A DNA stretch of 64,000 nucleotides from Isoetes taiwanensis (GCA_021234155.1 JAJEKV010000136.1:62001-126000), one strand, 5' to 3'; positions 12,209-23,695 are shown, counted from the stretch's first letter. A program made the numbers and translations. Notes: a model not told the origin generated them from the letters alone.

Positions 12209-12362
12209 TTTTATTTTATTATATAACATTTTATCACATTTCGCGCACGTATTATTTTCTCACGGTGTTCCGGCAACCAGGGTTCATCCACTTCCTTTTA
12301 TCTTTCTCTGCTCTATTCTTCTTAGCTCTTCTTATCAGAGATTTTTTCCGCATTTCCTTGCC
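12209..12362 (+). repeat. 154-bp dispersed repeat, copy 1
   Basis: The segment matches 24686-24839 with only a few changes over 154 bases, including TTTCGCGCACGTATTATT, CACGGTGTTCCGGCAACC and TTCCTTGCC at its end. A T-rich and pyrimidine-rich run follows the GC-rich centre. One copy lies upstream of TrmL-like exons, the other upstream of SDR exons, so it may be a shared transposon end or a copied promoter/leader. Confidence 0.8.
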
Positions 12363-14300
12363 ATGCTCATCTATTTTACGAAAATTTTCAGGTCACTCTC
12401 TCTTGTGCGCATCTTTGTTGCAGCATTTTTCCTCTTGCATTTTTCCCTATTGACTTTGCATTACCCGAGAACTGGAAAGAAAAACATTGATCCAAATGCC
12501 GGCCAACAAGCACCAATTCTCATATTCAGACAGCTTTCTGAAAAGGCATCCAGCACTTACGCCTACTTGCTTCCCCCAATTGCATTAAGTGAATTGGGTA
12601 TTCACTTCTCAGTATTTTCATTAATGGCAGATAGGGATTTGAATCTCATTAAAGACTCTAAAGATATGCATTGAACACACATTTCCATGCAGATCATGTG
12701 ACTGGAACAGGGCTTCTGGAGGTGGGTGTAATTGGCTTTTCTAATTCTGCTCCTTAAGAATTTAATATAGAGAGATGACATAGAAGTCTTTATTTTCTCC
12801 ATGTGCAATTTCATAATGAAAACTTCAGTGTACATTAATTCCTCTTGCATGCTTCTTCTCTTATTATAATTCTGAAAAGACTAGATGGCATAAAGTATTG
12901 TATAGAGCCCTACATGGTTGGCATCAATCTTATGCAATGCCCTTGACCTGATAGTTTAAATGTCTATATTTCAAATTACAGACCAGGGCTAAAATCTAGA
13001 CTATCTGAAGCTATGACCACATAAACATGGATTCTAGGTATTTTTTAGAATAAATATGAGTTGTTGTCTTGAATGAGGGAAGTAGTATTAGCTGATCTAA
13101 CTTTCATTGATGTAGCGGCTTGTAACACTCTCATTCTGCACAGTATAATCCATTCCCATATGACTATCTTCAAGGATTCAGTAGTAGAACTTAATTATAA
13201 GTCCATAGTTGGGTTGAATAAAGGCACTAACATTATAGGCATAACCTGATAGTTATCTCAGTAGGTCGGACAGCAGACCACTTAATCATTTAGTTAAATG
13301 CAATGTTATACATGACATTTATGTTCTCTGATCCTAATGTACCTCTTGCTTTATATGCCTACATCCATTACCACCTAGATTTAATAATTTAGAACCTCTT
13401 GCAGGATTCGCTAGAGATGAAAACTGGTTTGCATGAACAATAGAAAGGACATAATTTGTATGACATTATAGATGAGCTAGATTACATTCTTGCAGATCAA
13501 ATTGCCTGGGACAAAATCCGTCTTGTCAAGAGCAAGTGGTGGAAAGGCATGTGTGTATATGGAGCCATTTAATAAGATTCAAGCATGGGAATAAACCATC
13601 TGTTACTCACTTCAAATTGTTTAACAACAGAAGGATTATGTGCTTTTTCACCTATTATCTGAAAGGTCGAAGTTCTCAGTAGTACATTACGGCCGCCGGG
13701 GTGTCCTGAGAACAAGCTTCTGCCTGAAGAAATATGTTCTTGCCTCACTTAGGGTTTCTAAGCAATAACCAAAGGTATTTCATCGTTTGCATTTAGTACA
13801 CATGTAAGACTTATTTATTTGTTTTGCAATGCTTCCACATTCCACAACCCTGGAGCTCTATGGATTTTGTTAGCCCATAGAATCGAAGTAGAATGAGATG
13901 TAGAGAACTTCGCATATAACCTCAAAAGTTTGTTGCAGAACCCTGGTTCAATGACCACTCTGCAAAGCAATTGGCTACCTTTTGCCATGGCCGGTTCGGA
14001 ATGCGGCCTTTGTTGTTTAGAATGAATGTTAGAGGTTATCTTCATTGTTAAACTATTTAGTGGAAACATTTGAAATACATCTAACATTTGAATTTGGTTG
14101 CAGCCTCCAAGCATTTTAGCAAAATCTGGATTTCTGGCACTGGAAAAGCAGCTCATTTATCACCAGAACAAAGACATCTATAAGTAGTGCTAGTCTCACC
14201 TCAGGTATTCATCATACTTTACAACGTGTACAATGCTATGACTAGGAAATGCACTGTAGATGCTAAACGTATCCGTTTTAGATTATTTTTCGATCTTTTT
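12363..14300. other. Intergenic or intronic DNA, no gene recognised
   Basis: Short frames only. A frame at about 13440-13550 (reading ADQIAWDKIRLVKSKWW) has amino-acid composition like an exon, but I cannot assign it. The 12177-12674 frame is a by-product of the pyrimidine-rich repeat. Confidence 0.4.
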
Positions 14301-15170
14301 AAGCACATAAGTATTTTTACCTCAGATTCATGGCAATACAGGTGCAAGCACATAAGTATTTTTACCTCAGATTCCTGGCAATACAGGAGCTATTGCAAGA
14401 TCTTGTGTGGCAACTTTAGTTGGATTACATCTTGTTGAATTGAAGGAGCTTACTTGTCAAAATATAGTTTTCGATGTTATTTCAGCCTCTTGGTTTTAGC
14501 ATTCATAATGCAAAATTGAAGCGTGCTGGACTAGACTACTGGCCATATCCATAATCTTTCCATTCTCTTTGAACGTGCCTTTTAAGATACATAAAAAATT
14601 GCTTTGAAGTTCTTTGTGTATAAACACTCATTTTGCATGTGGATCTGCTATATGTTCTCTGACATATAGCAGATTATGTTTGCGGTGGTGAAGGTACATG
14701 GTTGGTGGACTGAATCCTTGGAGTTTCTTAAAAAACAGGTAAGTTTAAATAGAAGATGCATTATTAATTAAAACTAAGCTGGAGCTTCATGTAATGTATT
14801 CTACATTTTTATTTGCATGTCTGATTAAAATGCCCACTTTTCACCCAAGCTTTCACTGTGCAGAAGGGAGAAAAATGACTGGTCGTATATACTAAAAGGG
14901 CAAATCATATGTACATGGTACCAAGCTATGCCCTGTAGAATTGGATTAGTCTTCTGCCCTTCTAATTAACTCTGCTCAAGTTTCTAGACAAATGATCTTG
15001 AACAACCTTTCTGTTATGTGTTTATGTAGGACAAATCATATCAATATGGTGACCGGTTATTATTTGGACCTGAAACAAATGGCCTTCCAGCTGAGGCAAT
15101 TGAAGAGTGCTGTAGTGGACAATATGCTGGGGGGACTATGTGGATACCATTGAATGACACCTATGTGTGT
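14301..15170 (+). pseudogene. TrmL/SpoU-type tRNA 2'-O-methyltransferase, exon fragments
   Basis: Four separated exon-like pieces in gene order fit a SPOUT-fold tRNA (cytidine-2'-O) methyltransferase: NTGAIARSCVATLVGLHLVE (about 14368-14437), LKRAGLDYWPY (about 14515-14551), VVKVHGWWTESLEFLKKQ ending at a GT donor (about 14680-14739), and DRLLFGPETNGLP (within 15029-15163). The family's SAM-binding knot motifs FGxExxGLP and IPL are visible, but the last conserved loop (normally followed by N-L-S-V) is lost after NDTYV. Donors after the first two pieces are missing. A 45-base tandem duplication (14301-14390) repeats the first acceptor region. The introns indicate a DNA-level copy, now decayed; a live but odd gene is unlikely. 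Confidence 0.65.
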
Positions 15171-16148
15171 TCCTGCTGATAGGCAGTTTGATGTTGAGTA
15201 CATGGCAACCATGTCTGAAAATGTTGGTTTTCTGTTATTTTATGGAGAGGCTTCCCCGTAGCCACATATGGACCATCAGGCATAATCTTCTAATAATGAC
15301 TATAAGATTGATCCTGATCAGACATTCATTGCTCATGGTTTGGGTAAGGGGAGAAACGTCAACCCGAGCTAAATTCTAACCTGTGATTTCTACACTCTTT
15401 AAGCCAAACTTCAATGGTGCTAGGTTATAGAGTGCAGAGCTGCATGCTCACCTCAAACATATTACTGTAAAGGACCGATCCCATCCGTCTAAATACTAAT
15501 ATGCATTTGAAATGAAACCACCAAAGGGGCCAACACAACAAAGCTAACGTATAGTTTTGTTTAAATTCTAGACGTTAATCAGTAACGCTTTTTAAACATT
15601 GCATGTCACTTATGACAAAAATGTCTTTATTTTGTCTACCATTTTTTGTACCATCAACACAAAAACAATGGTGCAGGGCCTTATGCAATGGAGGATCTGG
15701 AAAATCCAGAAAATAGATGGCCTGATGCAGTAGAAGATCCGGATCTGGGATGTCGCTTTCCATCATTCCTTGAGATATTTCTATCTTCAAAAGCATTGAT
15801 TTCAATGTCATATCGTTTAAACTTGCCATTTAAACTTGGCAAGGATATGACGATGGATATCAATGCAAGTCTAAAGATGGAAATGATGATATCAATGAAG
15901 TCCAAAGATATTGCAATATCCAAATTACTTCAATATCCATCTACGTGCTTTTTTTTAACCTTTACGAAACGACAACCATTTTTACTTCCAAATTTACCTA
16001 CTACATTTGCTAAGCTAGCTTCGATTGTGGTAATAGACCAGATTGGATGGGGCATGTCAGCTTGGAATTGATTGGACCATTGGTGTCAGAGCTAAAAGGC
16101 AAGTAACCATTGTGCCAATAGAAAAGGTAGAAGGGGAGCTATTTTTCC
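15171..16148. other. No gene recognised
   Basis: A plus-strand frame at 15646-16071 is open for 141 codons but has no motif I know. The stretch at 15190-15360 reads partly like coding sequence (FDVEYMATMSENVGF) with stops, and I cannot name it. Confidence 0.35.
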
Positions 16149-16275
16149 CTATATAAAGTAAGCTAATGATCGTACAATGTGCCCATTAGCAAGATCACCA
16201 ACAAACCCAACTTTGATGTTATCCAAGTCCCCAAGTTCACGTTGGATGGTGTACACATCCAATAATGCCTGCACA
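16149..16275 (-). pseudogene. Aspartate carbamoyltransferase fragment
   Basis: The minus-strand frame contains ALLDVYTIQRELGDLDNIKV followed by GFVGDLANGHIVRSLAY. That is the signature of ATCase (pyrimidine synthesis; the HPTQALLDVYTI and VGDLANGRTVRSL region of the carbamoyl-phosphate/aspartate domain interface). The upstream part is altered: the usual GDGPGQHPTQ is replaced by unrelated residues (ELNEVVAVQ), and a stop follows SLAYFI. Only about 40 codons remain, with no other exon near. It is a dead fragment. Confidence 0.75.
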
Positions 16276-16564
16276 GCAACCACCTCATTTAGTTCAGAGC
16301 AGCTCTCCCTTCCATTGATGTTGGCATACAATATATCAATATCTTTGGAACATGGCAAGCAGCTCATTTAGGCCCTTTCACACAATTATGACACAACTAG
16401 AAGATTTTAAGTCCAGAATCTTATTGAGAAAAATCAAACATTTGAAGACTCCTTTTTTACAGCATAAAATGGACAAACAGGAATGACTATTAATTCGTGT
16501 GTAGGCAAATAAATCACTTGCATACAACTATATTTTTAGAATATCTAGCATTATAAGAGGGGTT

Positions 16565-16662
16565 TTTTTTGTGTTTTTGTACTGTTTTATCTAAGGTTTT
16601 CATATGATTTGGTGGTCGTATTCATCTAGGTATACTAAATAGTATTTCTAGAGTGCACCCTT
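16565..16662. repeat. Dispersed repeat A, inverse copy at 20640-20728
   Basis: GTGTTTTTGTACTGTTTTAT, CTAAGGTTTTCATATGATTT and CTAGAGTGC recur in reverse complement at 20640-20728 with moderate divergence. Probably two copies of one decayed transposon end. Confidence 0.6.
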
Positions 16663-16672
16663 TTGTTAGCCG

Positions 16673-17251
16673 TTGATTTTAGAAAAAGGGGCAAATCCTG
16701 TGGTGGAGGGTTCTTTTGTGGTGGGTGTGAATATCCTCGCATTATTTTTAGAGTTTTTTTTAGGGTTGTGTGGATTAGGGCCAGATGCAGTATTGTATAA
16801 TATAGTCATAAGTGGACTTTGCAAGGCCAGAAAGGTTTTTGATGCTCTCGTGTTTTTTAGAACCATGTCTAAGTCATGCATGCCAGATGAGGTCACTTAC
16901 ACTACCATAATCAGTGGCTTGTGCAAGGAAAGGAAGGTCAAAGAAGCGTTCCATCTCCTCAATGACATGATTGAAAGAGGTCAAGCCCCTGATGTTGTCA
17001 TTTACACAACCCTAATTCATGGCCTTTGCATTGCTAGCAGAATGGATGATGCCCAGAAGCTCCTAGAGCAAATGGTGATCTCAGGCTTAGTTCCTACGAT
17101 AATCACATACACCACCATGATGTCAGGGCTTTGCAAGGAAGGCAGAGTCGACGAAGCTCTTTGGCAATGCATTTATGGCCATGTAATCCATCTTATTGTT
17201 CTTGTCCAGGCCACTAGGATATGCTTTGTCATAGCAGCTGCATGTAAATGA
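16673..17251 (+). pseudogene. PPR-repeat protein fragment (P class)
   Basis: Pentatricopeptide repeat proteins bind organellar RNA through tandem 35-residue motifs. Here about four repeats are readable: PDAVLYNIVISGLCK, PDEVTYTTIISGLCK, PDVVIYTTLIHGLC and PTIITYTTMMSGLCK, spaced 35 residues, each followed by the V-x-E/D-A helix-turn. They match P-class repeats with a Y-N/T-x-x-I-x-G-L-C-K pattern, close to the Rf-like clade. There is no in-frame ATG upstream, no targeting peptide, and the fourth repeat dissolves into unrelated sequence. Family members usually have 10 or more repeats, so this is a truncated copy. Confidence 0.85.
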
Positions 17252-18990
17252 AAGAAATCAATAGTAGACAGACCATGACATAGGAATGTAGACCAACTAG
17301 TCTAGGAGGTTGTCGCTTTACCAAAATATCTCTATTATCATGTAATACAGCCTAGTTCGAATCATGTTGTTAAATGCCTGTTATGGCCACCACGAAAATT
17401 CGACCACAGACTGAAGGCAATCTACTTATTAAAAAGTAGACCACAGACTGAAGGCAATCTTGCCTTGTGAAATATTTCTTCGTATTTTGTGCTTGAGAGT
17501 ACCTTTCCCGCACTTCGGTTTTCATGTATATATTTTTCTAACGCTTCTCAAGTACTACTGACAACTTATGGATTTGTATGAATCACGACAATTCATATGC
17601 CCCTTAAACCATAGGGCAAGAAGTTTTCGTTAAAAGAGAGAAGGGGGCAATTAAAGAGGCAAAACAGTTTCTCGTAGCAGGGTTTCGTCCGGTGGCGCCG
17701 GGGTTTCTAATTGCACTAGCTCGTCGGCCGCAGATGTAAGTCCTGTGATGCAAGCCTCACGGCAAGCTAAGGCCATCCTAATGAGTTTGCAGACATGCTA
17801 ATCCTCATTTTTTTTTATCAATGCCAATTATCTTAGCAACTTGTTGTTTGAGTAACTCTATTTTCCGTTGCATTGCATACAGGTTCTCCACTTCCAAATT
17901 ACTAATTCACTGCTCCTGATCATCATGAGTACACTATTAAGTACATTCCCTCAAACCTTATAGTATTTTGCAAATCTCAATATACGGTATACAAAAACTT
18001 GTACATGCATACCCCACAAACGAGGATCGCTATGTATGGTCCAGATCAAGGAATAAAGGGCAAATATTCCTATCCGACAGCTCTCGCTGCCCTACATAAC
18101 CCCCCGTGTGAATATGCACCCAAACCAAAGGGGGTTTTAGGGGGATGTTAATTTAAATGTATAGCATGTAATGGTTTGTGTTAATTAATGTTGATTGTAT
18201 TGATGTGTTGGTTGTTATTATGCTATATATTTATATTAATAAAAAAAATTTGGGCCCTTCGGGCCCTAATAAAGGCCTTTGGGCATTAAGGATGGCATAA
18301 CTTCACGTACCAATTTTACAAACACTCATGCATGTACTAACACGAGAAACACTTGTGCATGTAATCTAATTACGGGACAGAAGCCTGTAAGTGAAAATGT
18401 AATCTCTATCCAGCTGCAAGTGAAAATGTAGTGTCAAAACAATGTTTGATCTATTTCCTGGAATGAATAGACGATCTCAATAATAAGTTATGCAACAAAG
18501 CTATGCATTTTATAGCGAGGATGAACAACCCAAAATTGACCAGATGCAGCAAATTTATTTACCATTTATGTTCCTCCAATAGTAACAAATCTCAATTTTC
18601 AATAGTCAAATGAGATTTAAGTAATATGGCAAAACCAAGGAACACAAAAGCTGCCGAACAGTCCCGGGAATTGAATCCAGTAACTAGATGGTCTGTACTT
18701 CACCTCAAACAGGACTAACCTTGGAATTTCTGCATGGCATGGTAGCAACTCCATTGTCTAGGAAACAAGCACAATGTTTTGGAGATGCCTAGGAATTGTC
18801 CAAAAAGACCAACTAGATTGGTACTTTGCATCAAACTTAATCTTATTGGCAGTTTAAGATTAAACTGAATTCTCGACGATGAACTCAATGAATACCCCAT
18901 GGGCTCATAATCTGAACTGCATAACTTTAAGACGTGGTAATGGTCCATAGATCTGCAAACAACTGGGCCAAGGGTGCTGCATCAAACCAT
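17252..18990. other. Non-coding stretch with small repeats
   Basis: A 23-base unit (GACCACAGACTGAAGGCAAT...) is repeated at 17402 and 17440. The block 17768-17842 recurs inverted at 20762-20838 (CCTAATGAGTTTGCAGACAT shared). A short GC palindrome (GGGCCCTTCGGGCCC) lies at about 18252. No gene is visible. Confidence 0.5.
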
Positions 18991-19165
18991 TGGTTCGAGC
19001 AACATCACGCAGGATGATTTGGAGATAAATCGTGGCAGCAGGAGTCACATGCTTTAATCAACGATACATAGGTTCTATGCTCAAACAAGCCAACTACCTA
19101 ATATCAAAGTGGAATTGAATAAAATACGCAAGAGAAACAAGAAGAAACATACCCAGGAAACATTT

Positions 19166-19905
19166 TCACTTGCGTTTTACGAAGGAAGCCATAACCGGGA
19201 TGCAACATAGTGCGGCACAGTTCAGTTCTGCGGCTGAAATAATGTTTGGAATATTGAGATACCGCATGTTGCGCCGGTGGCACCTTGAGGCGGTATTATG
19301 CCTATCGGTTGTACTATTACATGGCAATATAGCACCGCTCGTCGTAGATAACAAATCATGCATCTCCATCAATTGTGCCCACATAGGTTAAATCGGTTAA
19401 GCCTCACAAGCAACCATAGATCCCCTTGCGAGACCTCCTAGCATCTTCCCCACCAAAAACAAGAACTCTACCTCCAAAGATTAACGAAGGTGAGTGCCCT
19501 ACACGAGGGGCGGTAAATCATTCTCGAGAATAAACATCCGGGTGTTGCGGTTCAACCCATGAAGGTATATTCTACCCCAAGTCAAGTAGCCGGACATCAT
19601 TTAGAACCTCAAATTTCACACCACGTCCACCAAAAGAATCTTTGCGGTGACCATCAATCCATGTTAATGTATGGGCGACCTTGCGGGGGTGACACTGCTG
19701 GAGTTACCTCATACCAACATAGAGGCACTGCAGATAGATCCAGAATCCAAGTATCTTGCAATCTAACTCCATTTGATACAATTCCACCAAAAATCACAAC
19801 ATTTTTACCACCAAAGATAACAACCAAAGATGAGCACCACGAAGCTGGTGGAGCAATTGCCACCTCTAGTAAGCTGCCGGGACAATTCTGTCCAAAACAC
19901 ATTTA
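19166..19905 (-). pseudogene. Kelch-repeat protein fragment
   Basis: Minus-strand pieces show kelch blades: VVIFGGIVSNG followed by LQDTWILDL and a W six residues on, then TPAVSPPQGR; further down LNDVRLLDL, and LIFGGRVLVFGGED. The GG...D-x-W/L-DL...W spacing and the PP-x-GR linker resemble the kelch half of ZTL/FKF1/LKP2 (ADAGIO) F-box photoreceptors, although acyl-CoA-binding or other plant kelch proteins are possible. Frames shift between blades and stops interrupt them. No LOV or F-box part is seen nearby. It is a decayed copy. Confidence 0.6.
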
Positions 19906-20039
19906 CACAGACCATGTATCGGTTGCCGTATTCCTTGGTCATTTATTCCAACAAATAAGACAAGCATATCTTCAAGCGGCAATACGGTTGTGACCAAACC
20001 TCCACGGAGGAGTGCGGTGCTTCCTTGCTACCAATGCAT

Positions 20040-20640
20040 GCAATTTTCTTCAAGTGTCCCTACCCAAGTATCATCTAAGTCCTTCCACGCATGTCGGGAT
20101 CAAGAAAATCAGGTAATTTGGCATATCAATTGCATCAAACAACCTAGTTCACAATAAAATCGACTTGACTTCTTGTGTCATAGCCCGTGAATCGGATCTG
20201 TTTCGCTTCTGATTTCTTGTGTCATTTTGGCCCTCCTCTAAGGTGAACTGAAGATGATACAAAATGCTCTAATAGTGGAGATTCAGAAGGTGGAGGTGGC
20301 GGCAATGCTGCCGCCAACCGAATGCGGATGACAACCCTAAAGCGATTTCCACACCATTACCACTGCTTCACCTCCAGAAATCTACATATATCTCAAATGC
20401 TTATTTTTTGTATACAGCATTGGCAATATCTGCAGCATCCCATATTACTCTGCTACAGACCCAAAAAGGAGCCGTGAAGAAGCCGCTCCTTTCGCTTCTA
20501 ACTCTGGGAAAATTTTGATGGGTACCAAAGAACCCTAAAATACAGCTTTCGAGTTTTGCATGCCACGAATCAGATGTTTTTTTTTTTTTTAAGGGGGCTA
20601 AACCATTGGCAAGCGCCATAAAAAATAAGGAATATGCATG
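20040..20640. other. No gene recognised
   Basis: Only a 72-codon minus-strand frame (20401-20619) without motifs, and an 11-T run at about 20578. Confidence 0.4.
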
Positions 20641-20838
20641 CGCACTCTAGATGTACGCATTAGTACACCCATGAGAATACGCCACGAAATCATATAAAAA
20701 CCTTAGGGAAAAAAGTACAAAAACACAAAAGCAACCCCCTGTTATTTTGCTACATATTCAAACATCAAGTTGCTAAGATTGGCATTGATAAAAAAATGAG
20801 GATTAGCATGTCTGCAAACTCATTAGGATGGTCTTAGC
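20640..20838. repeat. Inverse copies of repeats at 16.6 kb, 17.8 kb and 8.96 kb
   Basis: 20640-20728 is the reverse complement of repeat A. 20733-20760 is the reverse complement of the start of the 439-bp unit (CCCCCTGTTATTTTGCTACA). 20762-20838 is the reverse complement of 17768-17842. Three dispersed blocks meet end to end, which suggests a composite or nested transposon remnant. Confidence 0.6.
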
Positions 20839-21043
20839 TTAATAAACCACACTGGTTAAAGAAAAATATATAAAAATTGTAATCCTGTGACTCTAAATAA
20901 AGATACACAATCTATTGGACATACAAGAATGATGCTTTTAAATGTGTTTCCTGTAACAGATCATATCAAAGGAAAATGAGCAACATGCTCAAATTGAATG
21001 CAGCCAAAGATGCTCCACTGGATCTCAATAATAATGAAGCATA

Positions 21044-21139
21044 AAGGAGCAAAGGAATAAGAGATGTTATGCCATCAATACGTGTACCATCCAAAAATTT
21101 TAAGGAGCAAAGGAATAAAAGATGCTATGCCATCAATAC
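21044..21139 (+). repeat. 58-bp tandem repeat, second copy split by a MITE
   Basis: AAGGAGCAAAGGAATAA through CCATCAATAC recurs with a 58-base period (21044 and 21102). The second copy is broken at 21139 and resumes at 21688 (GTGTACCATCTAAAAATTTT), which gives an internal empty-site reference for the MITE between them. Part of the unit recurs at about 23200-23240. Confidence 0.75.
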
Positions 21140-21687
21140 ATTAGGGTTTTTTTGAGATTAAAAAAGGGCCTTCAAAACATGCCAACTAAGCCAAATGAAG
21201 ATAAATGAACTACCAATAAGAAATCAGAGCCTGACGGGTTCAGTCAGCAAAACTGTTATAACTAACTCACTGGATCACATTTTTTAACATAACTATTGAT
21301 AGAAAAGTCCAAATGAGCTCTCGCTTAGTGCAATAGATAGATCTCGTTGAGATCTTTCCAACCTTAGGTGCTTTGCACATATTTTAACCACTTATAATTG
21401 TCAAAACTCCAAAAAATATGGTTTTTACCATTTTTTACTATCCTACGGGGCTAAAAGATATGCAAACCACCCAAGTTTGGAAAGATCTCAATGATATCTA
21501 TCTATTGCACCAAACGAGAGCTCATTTGAACTTTTCTATCAACACTTATGCTAGAAAATGTGATCCAGTGAGTTAGTTATAACTGTTTTGCTGACTGGAT
21601 TATCAGTTCTGTTTTCTGATTGGTAGTTCATATAGCTTAGTCAGCAGTTCTTAGAAGGCCCTTTTATGATCTCAAAAAATCCCTAAT
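21140..21687. mobile_element. 548-bp foldback MITE
   Basis: Ends are ATTAGGGTTTTTTTGAGAT and, inverted, ATTAGGGATTTTTTGAGAT. The inverted similarity continues inward for about 220 bases per arm (for example GATCACATTTT... against ...AAAATGTGATC, and GAGCTCTCG against CGAGAGCTC), leaving a short centre. Comparison with the adjacent intact 58-bp repeat shows a 2-3 bp target duplication (AC/GC, or TAC/TGC if one base is moved). A 3-bp TSD would suit PIF/Harbinger or CACTA relatives. The element has no coding capacity. Confidence 0.75.
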
Positions 21688-21714
21688 GCGTGTACCATCT
21701 AAAAATTTTAAGGC

Positions 21715-21947
21715 ACCATGTGGACAATTCCTTAGGCAATAGTCTTGTGTTCACCAAGAACAATATCTACGGACCCAAGTGTTGCTGGAAGCTTGCAAGG
21801 TAGTAGAGGCCATTAAGAGGTTCATTCGTGTTAGCAGAGAGGAGATCTATGGCAGAATGGAAGCAGAAGCCATAATTGGGAATCACGAAGTCTCTCAATT
21901 ACTGTCCACAGATACCATATCTGCCACAAAGGCAGGCGCCGTAGTAA
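21715..21947 (+). pseudogene. RHM: UDP-rhamnose synthase (RHM) exon segment, left arm of a palindrome
   Basis: The frames read DNSLGNSLVFTKNNIYG, then LLEACKV...IKRFI, GNHEVSQLL and SATKAGA. This is the N-terminal dehydratase half of plant RHM (UDP-glucose to UDP-4-keto-6-deoxyglucose), spanning the region up to and past the YxxxK-type active site. Known family residues here would be TDEVYGE and NPYSATKAGAE; this arm has REEIYGR and lacks the tyrosine of YxxxK (TISATK), and it is frameshifted after NNIYG. It is not translatable into an enzyme. The other arm (21948-22192) is the same segment inverted. Confidence 0.85.
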
Positions 21948-22192
21948 ATTTCTCGGCCCCTGCCTTTGTTGTAGAATATGGATTTCTAAATATGAATTGA
22001 GAGGCTTCGTGATTTCCAACTATGGCTTGTGCTTCTGTTTTGCCCTAGATCTCGTATATGCTAACATAGATGAACCTTTTGATGGTCCCTGCTACTTTGC
22101 ACGCTTTCAATAGCACCTGGGTGCCGTGGATATTGTTCTTGGTGAACCAAGACTGTTGCCTAAGGAATTACCCACACATGGATCCACGACAA
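21948..22192 (-). pseudogene. RHM: UDP-rhamnose synthase (RHM) exon segment, right arm of the palindrome
   Basis: Read on the minus strand it gives VGNSLGNSL, then TKNNI, VLLKACKVAGTIKRFIYVS, GNHEASQF and NPYSTTKAGAE. It is closer to the RHM family than the left arm in several places (YxxxK tyrosine kept as PYSTTK), but has an in-frame stop after YEI. The centre of symmetry is near 21948 with a loop of only about a dozen bases (AAAGGCAGGCGCC against GGCCCCTGCCTTT). The two arms are about 80% identical by eye. A LINE remnant abuts the outer side. Confidence 0.85.
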
Positions 22193-22206
22193 GAAAACGT
22201 GGTAGC

Positions 22207-22860
22207 AAAACAATGAAAACCATGTAATAAAGATAAGATAAGATAAGAATTTTTACGTCCACGGGAACCCAACGGGTTATGGGACGGCACATGCAAGGGC
22301 AACAGCCCATCTAAAACCCGGGGACTAGGCCCCATGACCAAATACAATAACCAAATATTAAAAGGCTACCAAGAATAAGAGAAGATAATGCTAATGGTAG
22401 TGGTAAATTTATGCTTCTAAAATTATCTAGACATAGCCAGTCCAAGGATTGGAAGGCCATTGATCTAGAATAATTGCTGCACCTCCCCTGTACACTGCCC
22501 ATTTCTTTTGCAGGCGAGCTGCCCTCACCTTGCAGAGCTCCTCCTTACGGTTACACAATTGAAGAGGGGAGAGGTCCTCCTGTACTGAGAAACTAGTCCC
22601 TCTGAGATGGTTTCCATGCTGAAGAACATGTAAGCGGCTAAGAGTGTCTTGAAACCGCACCAAAAGATGGCGGGGACGATCAGGTCTTGCCGCTCCCACC
22701 CTAGTAGCGGAGACAACTCCACCAGCGTTCACATGCATGACATCAGTGAAAAAATGCAAAGCAGCATCCATATCAGAAAGGGCATCATCTTCTGCCTCTG
22801 CAACCCCTATAATACGCAAATAAGGCAAATAATTGATTAACTTACCTTTGCACAAAGAGA
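22207..22860 (-). mobile_element. L1-type LINE remnant: ORF1 C-terminal part plus 3' end
   Basis: The minus-strand frame 22855-22427 has RPRHLLVRF, then LRGTSFSVQEDLSPLQ, followed by a basic helix and WAVYRGGAAIILD. This pattern (RP-x-x-V-x-F, L-x-G-x-x-h-x-I-x-x-D) is the C-terminal RNA-binding domain of L1-type ORF1 proteins. After the stop, the 3' region carries TTTTAGATGGGCTGTTGCCC and ends in tandem CTTATC units, a common plant L1 tail. ORF2 (endonuclease and RT) is absent, so the copy is internally deleted. It lies directly beyond the right RHM arm. Confidence 0.7.
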
Positions 22861-23290
22861 ACGCCCCCGAATTGCATCATGCAATCCATTTTATTGTGTA
22901 TCTTTCATTTGCTATTTCATAATTCCAAATATGTTAATTCAAGGTCCAATAAGCAAAACAAAGGAAGGATGCTCTTATAATAAAGGATCAACTATATGCT
23001 CTATAATCATAGCTATATGGCATTCATATAGTGGAAGGTTTATCTTTATAGCCTTCTAATTGGATATAATTAGAAAGGTAACTAGTACAAGTACCGTATG
23101 ATAATAGAAATAGTAAACCATCTAATTTATTTCCAAAGAAAAAGTAGCATATGGAGAAACTCAAGAAGCATATAATTGCTAGCTAAAAGTTAGATAGAAT
23201 CTCAATAATAATGAAGCATAAAGGAGCAAAGGAATAAGAACAGAAAGGCCTACAATTAGACATGTAGCGTTCGATATAAGTACATACCCT
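22861..23290. other. Non-coding, no feature except a short repeat
   Basis: The only recognisable item is a copy of the AATCTCAATAATAATGAAGC / AAGGAGCAAAGGAATAAG block also seen at 21023-21062. Confidence 0.5.
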
Positions 23291-23319
23291 TTCCCATCGA
23301 TCCGAGCCATCGGATCGAA

Positions 23320-23668
23320 ATTCTAGAATGGGACGAGCATGCATGTCTATGCATGCATGCGGCGCATGCCTTCTCTGGTTGGGAGATCGCTATATTAGGC
23401 AAGGTTCTTCATCAACGTTTCATCGGCGCTTCCTCTTCTCTCTCAGCAGTACCTTATTCTCTTTTCTTTGAAACCATGCAGGGGAGGGGCTTCTCCCTGC
23501 TTGGATTGACCAATTTGGCGTTTCTTTCATGCTGTGGCATGTCCTTTCTCGGTCTTGCCTCTTCTTTAGCTGTAATCCTTTGACCTTCGTCCTCGATCCC
23601 GTTTGATAAGGAAGTTCTCTTCTATTCGGGAGGTTTTTGGTGTTTTCATGCGAGCCCCATTCTAGAAT
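23320..23668. mobile_element. TIR element A (349 bp), first of two tandem related elements
   Basis: It starts ATTCTAGAATGGGACGAGCATG and ends with the inverse, CATGCGAGCCCCATTCTAGAAT. A 27-base block CCCATCGATCCGAGCCATCGG... precedes it and is repeated between A and B. The left 170 bases (including GCATGCCTTCTCTGGTTGGG and TTCTCTCTCAGCAGTACC) are almost identical to element B; the interior then differs completely. No coding motif is found, although frames are open on both strands. Confidence 0.65.
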
Positions 23669-23695
23669 CCCATCGATCCGAGCCATCGGATCGAA

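Noticed and set aside
12177-12674. 165-codon hydrophobic plus frame
   Set aside because: Arises from the pyrimidine-rich 154-bp repeat; the same repeat elsewhere (24686) has a different downstream frame.
15646-16071. 141-codon plus-strand frame as a gene
   Set aside because: No homology, no splice context, methionine- and serine-rich composition from repetitive ATATCCA/TTGATAT words.
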